Below, piece by piece: positions 31,677 to 36,281 of a stretch of 36,281 nt of DNA. The DNA comes from Rhizoclosmatium globosum. Taxonomy: Eukaryota; Chytridiomycota; Chytridiomycetes; Chytridiales; Chytriomycetaceae. Below the pieces are notes generated by a model. It was not told the origin of the DNA. It worked only from the letters and a program-made list of their open reading frames with translations, and searched no databases. The translations under genes were made by a program, and so were the position numbers. Position 1 is the first letter of the stretch. Every line of letters starts with the position of its first letter. The DNA is taken from NCBI GenBank assembly GCA_002104985.1, contig MCGO01000307.1, positions 1 to 36,281 on the forward strand, read 5' to 3'.

Positions 31677-32843
31677 ATGTTCGCGTCACTCCTCGCCCTC
31701 CTCCTTCCGTCCAAAGTCTCAAGTGACACCGCTGAGGTCCCGACTGTAGGAATCCCTCAAGCAGGCGTTGCTCAAAATAATAGTGGCGTTGTGGCGTCCC
31801 AAGCCAATATTCCAATCATTACCACAACAGTTGTAGCACAACTTCCACCTCCTCAACCAAAACCATCGCCATCTCCACTTCCACCTCCTCCTCCACCAAC
31901 AGGCTTCAGATATGGAGGAGGCACGGTGCTGAGACAGATGGTCGTACAGCCTATCTACTGGGGTCAAAAAGGAACATCCATTGAAATGATTCAAGAGCCT
32001 CTTGACTTGTTGTATTCTGAAGTAGTTCAATCTTCTTATGTGCAATGTACCTTAAAATCGTTCCTCTCTCGTTTTATATGGACTAACAATTTTAAATTAG
32101 TGGCTGAATATGGAATCAAGAGTGTGACATTTACCCCTTCATCTTTCGTTATTACAAACAGCCAGCCAGGTTACGATGATGTCTTGGATGTCCAAGCTCT
32201 TTTAAGGTATGTTATCTCCTGTAATTTATGGAAGCACAGATGTTTACTCGTTCAATAAGAGGGTTGGTTGAACAAGGAACCATTAAACCAACGACAAACT
32301 CTTACTACCCTGTCTATCTATCCACTGGATCGATTACATATGGAAACTTGAATTCATGCACTGATTTTTGCTATTACAGAAGTACGTTATCTTAGAATTA
32401 ACGTTTATACAAAAGCTAACAACATTCTCATCGTAGACACCATTGATATTGAAGACATTGCACCAAACGCACACAAGCTCAACTATGCAGTGTTTCCGGT
32501 ATTTACTGGAACTTGTCCCGCGTGTGCTTCCATTTCCGTCATTGGAAACTTATTTACAAACTCCGCAATGGCATTAGTGAGTGCTGCAACTAACCCAAGC
32601 GCGACAAATCCAAAAGTTTCTGGAAGTGGAGGACTCGCACCTGGATACACTGACGTGCAGACTGGAGTTTCAGTTGGGGAATATTGCTCTACTGTCCAAC
32701 AAATCAGCAAATTGGAGGATGTTGTGACGCCTGCCCAGAGACACTTTCAGCTACCACCGTTGTGGAGCCAGCAGCTGCAAGCTTGTACTGTGAACTTCAA
32801 AACTGCTGTTCAACCTGTCGGAGTTGTGATTGGCTCACAGTAA
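31677..32843 (+). CDS. Secreted protein, diverged EXORDIUM/Phi-1-like family (tentative)
   Basis: Exons 31677-32046, 32101-32206, 32260-32381 and 32437-32843 give 334 residues. Signal peptide MFASLLALLLPSKVSS, then a Pro-rich linker (QPKPSPSPLPPPPPPTG). The globular part begins YGGGTVLRQMVVQPIYWG, like the YxGGxVLxNxxVxxIYYG opening of EXORDIUM-type secreted proteins. It continues through LAEYGIKSVTFTPSSF, STGSITYGNL, YAVFPVFTGTCPACAS and SVGEYCS. The family's usual HEL..A.TDP segment appears here only as NSAMALVSAATNPSA, with the His lost. At least six Cys in the second half suggest disulfides. Introns are 53-55 nt. Starts 69 bp after the cupredoxin gene on the same strand. Function unknown; the family call rests on the opening motif and overall layout. 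Confidence 0.5.
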
Positions 32844-33033
32844 TTGTAGAATTCTTATTCGATTTCCTGTCTCCTTTCATTTTAAATGTATAGTTATATA
32901 AAACTTTGTTCTGAAACGTTCTAATAACAAACGGCTAAATGGAAACAGATCAAAACCAACGGCTGTCAACAGCCCGTTGTACGCTCTATGGGAAATAATA
33001 CTAAAACAGGAGAGAAGGGGGAAAAGGAGAAAT

Positions 33034-34861
33034 TTAACAGTTTTGTGGTGCACTGAGGATGGACTTCAATGAATCCATAGCATCTCCTCCATTCTTGACG
33101 GCGTCAATAACTTGATCAATTTGACACTGCTTGATTGGACAAGAGATCATCACGTCATTACTAATACCAGGCTGACGTGAATTGTATGGTTAGTTGGTGT
33201 TTGTCAAGCACAAATAAGCGCACTTACAGCATAACCCAGAGGCTTCAACGCAGCAATCACACTCTTTCCCTCATAATGGATTCTCATGGGTCTTCCACGT
33301 GGAGTATAACGAGATGTAATACCACAAGAATCAGCCACTTCCATAATGGCAGGATCGTTGAGCAACCCGACATATGGATCTGGAGTGTAACTCAAGTAAA
33401 AGGTCATGGTGTAGTTGACCCACTGTTTCGAAGGGAAGAAGATGCCAGTAGTGTTTGCAGTTCCGATTTGGGGGTCAATGACGCTTGATAATCTGCAGGC
33501 TTCTTGGTTGCAAGAGGAATAGGTCCCTTCTCGTTAACGATTTGAGCGAGAGAAGCAAATGAAGTGAGCGGAGACACTTTGTTGGCATTGAGAACGTAAG
33601 AAGTATTGACCATCATTTGAGCCTGAAAGAAGAAATATAATTTAGAATCTTCCTGCTATAAAGAATTCAAAAACTTACATAAACGTTGATGGAGTCAACA
33701 TTGAGTCCATACATGTTGGGGTTGTAGGTGGCAAGTTGCATCTCCAAAGAAAAACCAAGAGTCATTTGATTCAAGTTGCCATTGTTGTCAGGGGTCGTGA
33801 AAGTGTAAGCACCCTTGTCAACGTTGGTCAAACTGATGGAAACGACACGAATGTCTGGCATCTGAGGGAAAAAGATGGCAAGGGGAATGATGATGGCGAG
33901 AAGAACAATGCCAACAACGACTCCGCAAATGATCCTGTGCTTCTTGCTCTTGGGGCAGCAGCGACAGAGGTATTTTTCCATAAAGACTTTCCATCTTGGC
34001 TCGTTAGACGCAGGGTACTCGTATCCGTATTGATCATACTCGTCGGGATATTGTCCATAAGGATCAGAGTTGTTGGTCTTGATATCGTACTCTTCTTTCT
34101 CGCCCCATTTATCATTGTTTCTGCTGTTATTGCTGCCATAAGGATTATCGTATTGGGTTGCATCATCCTGATTGTAATCGTCGTATTCCGAGTTGTTATA
34201 CTTCTTTCTGCTTGCACTTCCAACGCTCGCACCAGCAACTGCTCCGGTGGTCATTGCCATTTCTTGGCCTCCTCGACGAGAAGAAGAGTAATCGTCTTTG
34301 TCACGAGGAGAGGCAGCGGCTTTGCGATCACCTCTGTCTCTGTTCTTTGAGGAGTCTTTGCGAGAAACGTAGTCGTCCCCAGCATCTTCGTCGTAGTTGG
34401 TTTGGTTCTTGCTGCGGGAAGACTTTTGGCGGGGTCTGGTGCGAAGTTGAAGGGAGGGTCAGTAAAGTGTGATACTGTATCGCAGCTCCCCTCCAGCTCT
34501 CCATACTGTCTACGTCTAAGTTCAAATCGCATTCTCAAGCTAGCTCCAGTCTATCACGAAGAGCAGCCAAGTGAATGCACAACTCTTTGAGACACCTCCA
34601 CTCCATATCAGCACCACCGTCATCTGACACATCTGAGACACTCTGGCACTCGAACACTCACTCTGGCGCATCGGCATCGTAGTCGTAAGTCCGCTGCGAC
34701 CGGTCTCTGTCTCTGTCGCTGGTGTCGTTGCGTTGCGATCTAGCTGTGTGCGAGGCCGAGCGCGGCACCGGCGATTCGCTTTCGTAGTCGTTGCCACTGC
34801 CACCGGCGTAGTTGTTGTTGTTGTTGCGGCTGCGGTTGCGCGAGGGTGTGCGTTGCGACAT
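33034..34861 (-). CDS. LEA2-like single-pass membrane protein, paralog B (one apparent frameshift)
   Basis: Exons 34861-34662, 34435-33679, 33622-33228 and 33171-33034; about 496 residues if one base is missing. The N-terminus is Arg/Asn/Asp-rich (SQRTPSRNRSRNNNNN), with a Tyr/Asp/Gln stretch. Then come CRCCPKSKKHRIICG, a membrane helix (VVVGIVLLAIIIPLAIFF) and PQMPDIRVVSISLTNVDKG. LEA2 core: LATYNPNMYGLNVDSINVY and AQMMVNTSYVLN. Conserved block: LNDPAIMEVADSCGITSRY, then GRPMRIHYE; tail QIDQVIDAVKNGGDAM. In exon 3 the frame changes at about 33482-33492, between KKPADYQA and VIDPQIGTANTTG, and no intron explains it. The first intron, 226 nt, is the longest in the window. It shares intron positions with paralog A at the IDVV/ANMAVN junction. 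Confidence 0.7.
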
Positions 34862-35016
34862 TCCTTAGGAAAGGTTGCTAATTGGTTTTGGTGTGAAGGG
34901 AGGCGTGCAAAAAATTGGGGGTTTCGAACAGGGCGTGCCTCCCAAATGAAAAAATGTTGACATTCTCCCTTGACCCAAAATGCAATAATAATCAATTTGA
35001 TTCAAAAGGAGAGTTC

Positions 35017-36281
35017 TTAAAATGAAGAAGTAGATGAAGAAGTGGAATTTGATGCATCGCTGCTTTGGCTCTGGCTTGAGTTAGGTGGTGGAATTTGCGC
35101 ACCTTCAAATACAATCTTGATGGCATCTTCAACAGAATATCCTTGTTCAGTGTAATTGATAACTCCATCAATCTGGTCTTGACTATCACCGATAACAAAT
35201 GTGATTAGTAAGAGTACAACACCAAATATCATGATAAAACGAACCTGAAAGGACATCGAATTTTGAGCCCGTTTGAAAGAGATGGTGCATAGTTCAACCA
35301 CTTCAAGGCCCCAATTTGTGACGTGGCCGTGTAATGAATCTGCATGGGGCGTCCAGGAGGCTTGTACCTTGACGTAATTCCACACCCGTCAGCAAGCTCC
35401 AGAACAGTTGGGTCTTTCAAGAGCCCCAAATACTTGTCGGGTGTATAATACAACTCGAAATTTAGAGTGTAATTTAGCCACTCTTAGGTGGAAAGTAAAT
35501 AGCAGAGGTCGACTGCGCCGATCCAACAACTGAATCATTCTTTCCAAAATACGTATCTGGGAAAGGGTTTACAGGTGCGGGTCCTACTTTCTCTACAACT
35601 GACCCAAAGGACGTCAATTGCTTTGTCAAGTAGTCGCTGAACACATATGACGTATTGACCATCATTTGTGCGGAGACGTCAATGCGATCTACCAACAATC
35701 CATATGGATTCGGATTATATGTTCCAAGGTTCATGGTAAGGTTCATACGGATCTCGATTTGGTTCAAGTTGTTGCTACCATTCAAGTACGTAAAACGATA
35801 CGCAGAGCTGCTGTTTGCCAAGTTTGTAAGATCCAACGAGTACACTTTGATTTCCGGGAACCTTGGTAAGGAGACAGTTAGATTCAAAACAGGACATGAG
35901 TAAGTAAATCACCTTGGGAAGTAGAACCAGGCCAACACCGCAATCGTCACCAACACTGCAAACGTAACTGATCCGCAAATGATTCGGTGAATCTTCTTTT
36001 TTCGGACAACAACAGCAGAGATATCTCTCCCATTTGGGCTTTGGTTTGGTCTTCTCAGGGAGAGCTGATTCAACGCCAGAAGGCTCTAAATGCTTGGCAA
36101 GTGTTTTGGGAATTGCAATTCCAGTGCTTTCTGATGTCGATGCACCTTCGTTGGGCAAGTGTGACGCTGTTCCTGACGTTTCTTGGCTAACAAGGAAGGT
36201 GGAGGCTGATTCAGATGTGCCTGATCATTTCGAACGACTGGAGTCTCCATCTTGTCATTGTTTGCCGATACAAGTGGCTGT
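35017..36281 (-). CDS. LEA2-like single-pass membrane protein, paralog C (5' end unresolved, two apparent frameshifts)
   Basis: Readable exons: 36281-35913 (start unclear), 35861-35245, 35182-35017. Order: WERYLCCCCPKK, a membrane helix (TFAVLVTIAVLAWFYFPR), FPEIKVYSLDLTNLANSS, LGTYNPNPYGLLVDRIDV, AQMMVNTSYVFS, YFPPKSG, WLNYTLNFELYYTPDKY, LKDPTVLELADGCGITSRY, GRPMQIHY, and tail DQIDGVINYTEQGYSVEDAI ending in a Ser-rich run. One frame change falls in the six-T run 35997-36002 (one base too many), another at about 35478-35486 (one missing). An ATG at 36250 opens METPVVRNDQ but in a different frame from the downstream part, so the gene may start there with a further indel, or outside the window. 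It lacks the intron that A and B have between VDxIxV and the MxVNTS segment. Confidence 0.65.

Noticed and set aside
35997..36002. Programmed -1 ribosomal frameshift at A AAA AAG
   Set aside because: A -1 slip gives the wrong frame; the downstream exon needs a +1 shift. The other frame changes in the window have no slippery site.

Overview
The window is nuclear DNA of a fungus, most likely a zoosporic chytrid. Genes are dense and split by many short GT-AG introns, mostly 45-60 nt. The gene set is fungal: an RTT106 histone chaperone, a VPS27 with a VHS-FYVE-UIM layout, a Ran1/Ksp1/Vhs1-type kinase and a Kip3-like kinesin-8. It also encodes a three-DM10 EFHC1/RIB72-like protein of flagellar axonemes, which flagellum-less Dikarya lack. 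Two further genes, an ephrin-receptor-like Cys-rich multi-pass membrane protein and F-box proteins with plant-type GxIP leucine-rich repeats, are of kinds I associate with chytrids. I see no transposon, tRNA, rRNA or CRISPR array. Exon structures were worked out by hand from splice signals and family alignment.

Layout. 0.1-5.3 kb: RNF14-like RBR ubiquitin ligase (-), a small membrane protein of unknown function (+), SURF4/Erv29 cargo receptor (+), WDTC1/DCAF-like WD40 protein (-). 5.4-10.2 kb: Cys-rich multi-pass surface protein (+), RTT106 (-). 10.3-13.3 kb: tandem F-box/LRR family in three states of repair (-). 13.7-20.6 kb: VPS27 (-), DM10 protein (+), PUS7 (-). 20.8-27.6 kb: Ran1/Vhs1-type kinase (-), LEA2-like membrane protein (-), a second kinase with an unusual catalytic loop (+). 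27.7-32.8 kb: kinesin-8 (-), phytocyanin-like cupredoxin (+), a secreted protein of a diverged EXORDIUM-like type (+). 33.0-36.3 kb: two more LEA2-like paralogs (-), the last cut by the window edge.

Most genes are unrelated housekeeping functions: ubiquitination, ER export, endosomal sorting, chromatin, RNA modification, mitosis and flagellum. Two families look lineage-specific. One is the F-box/LRR array: one copy has lost its N-terminus, one has a 2-nt frameshift, and one has an internal deletion and two stops. The other is three LEA2-like single-pass proteins sharing a conserved LADxCGITSRY block. Several genes start head-to-head with only 28-112 bp between start codons.

A pattern to settle first is that several conserved genes carry apparent 1-2 nt indels: RNF14-like (two), F-box/LRR copy 2 (one), and the LEA2-like genes at 33.0-36.3 kb (one and two). 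These may be assembly errors or real decay, and the choice decides whether four loci are genes or pseudogenes.
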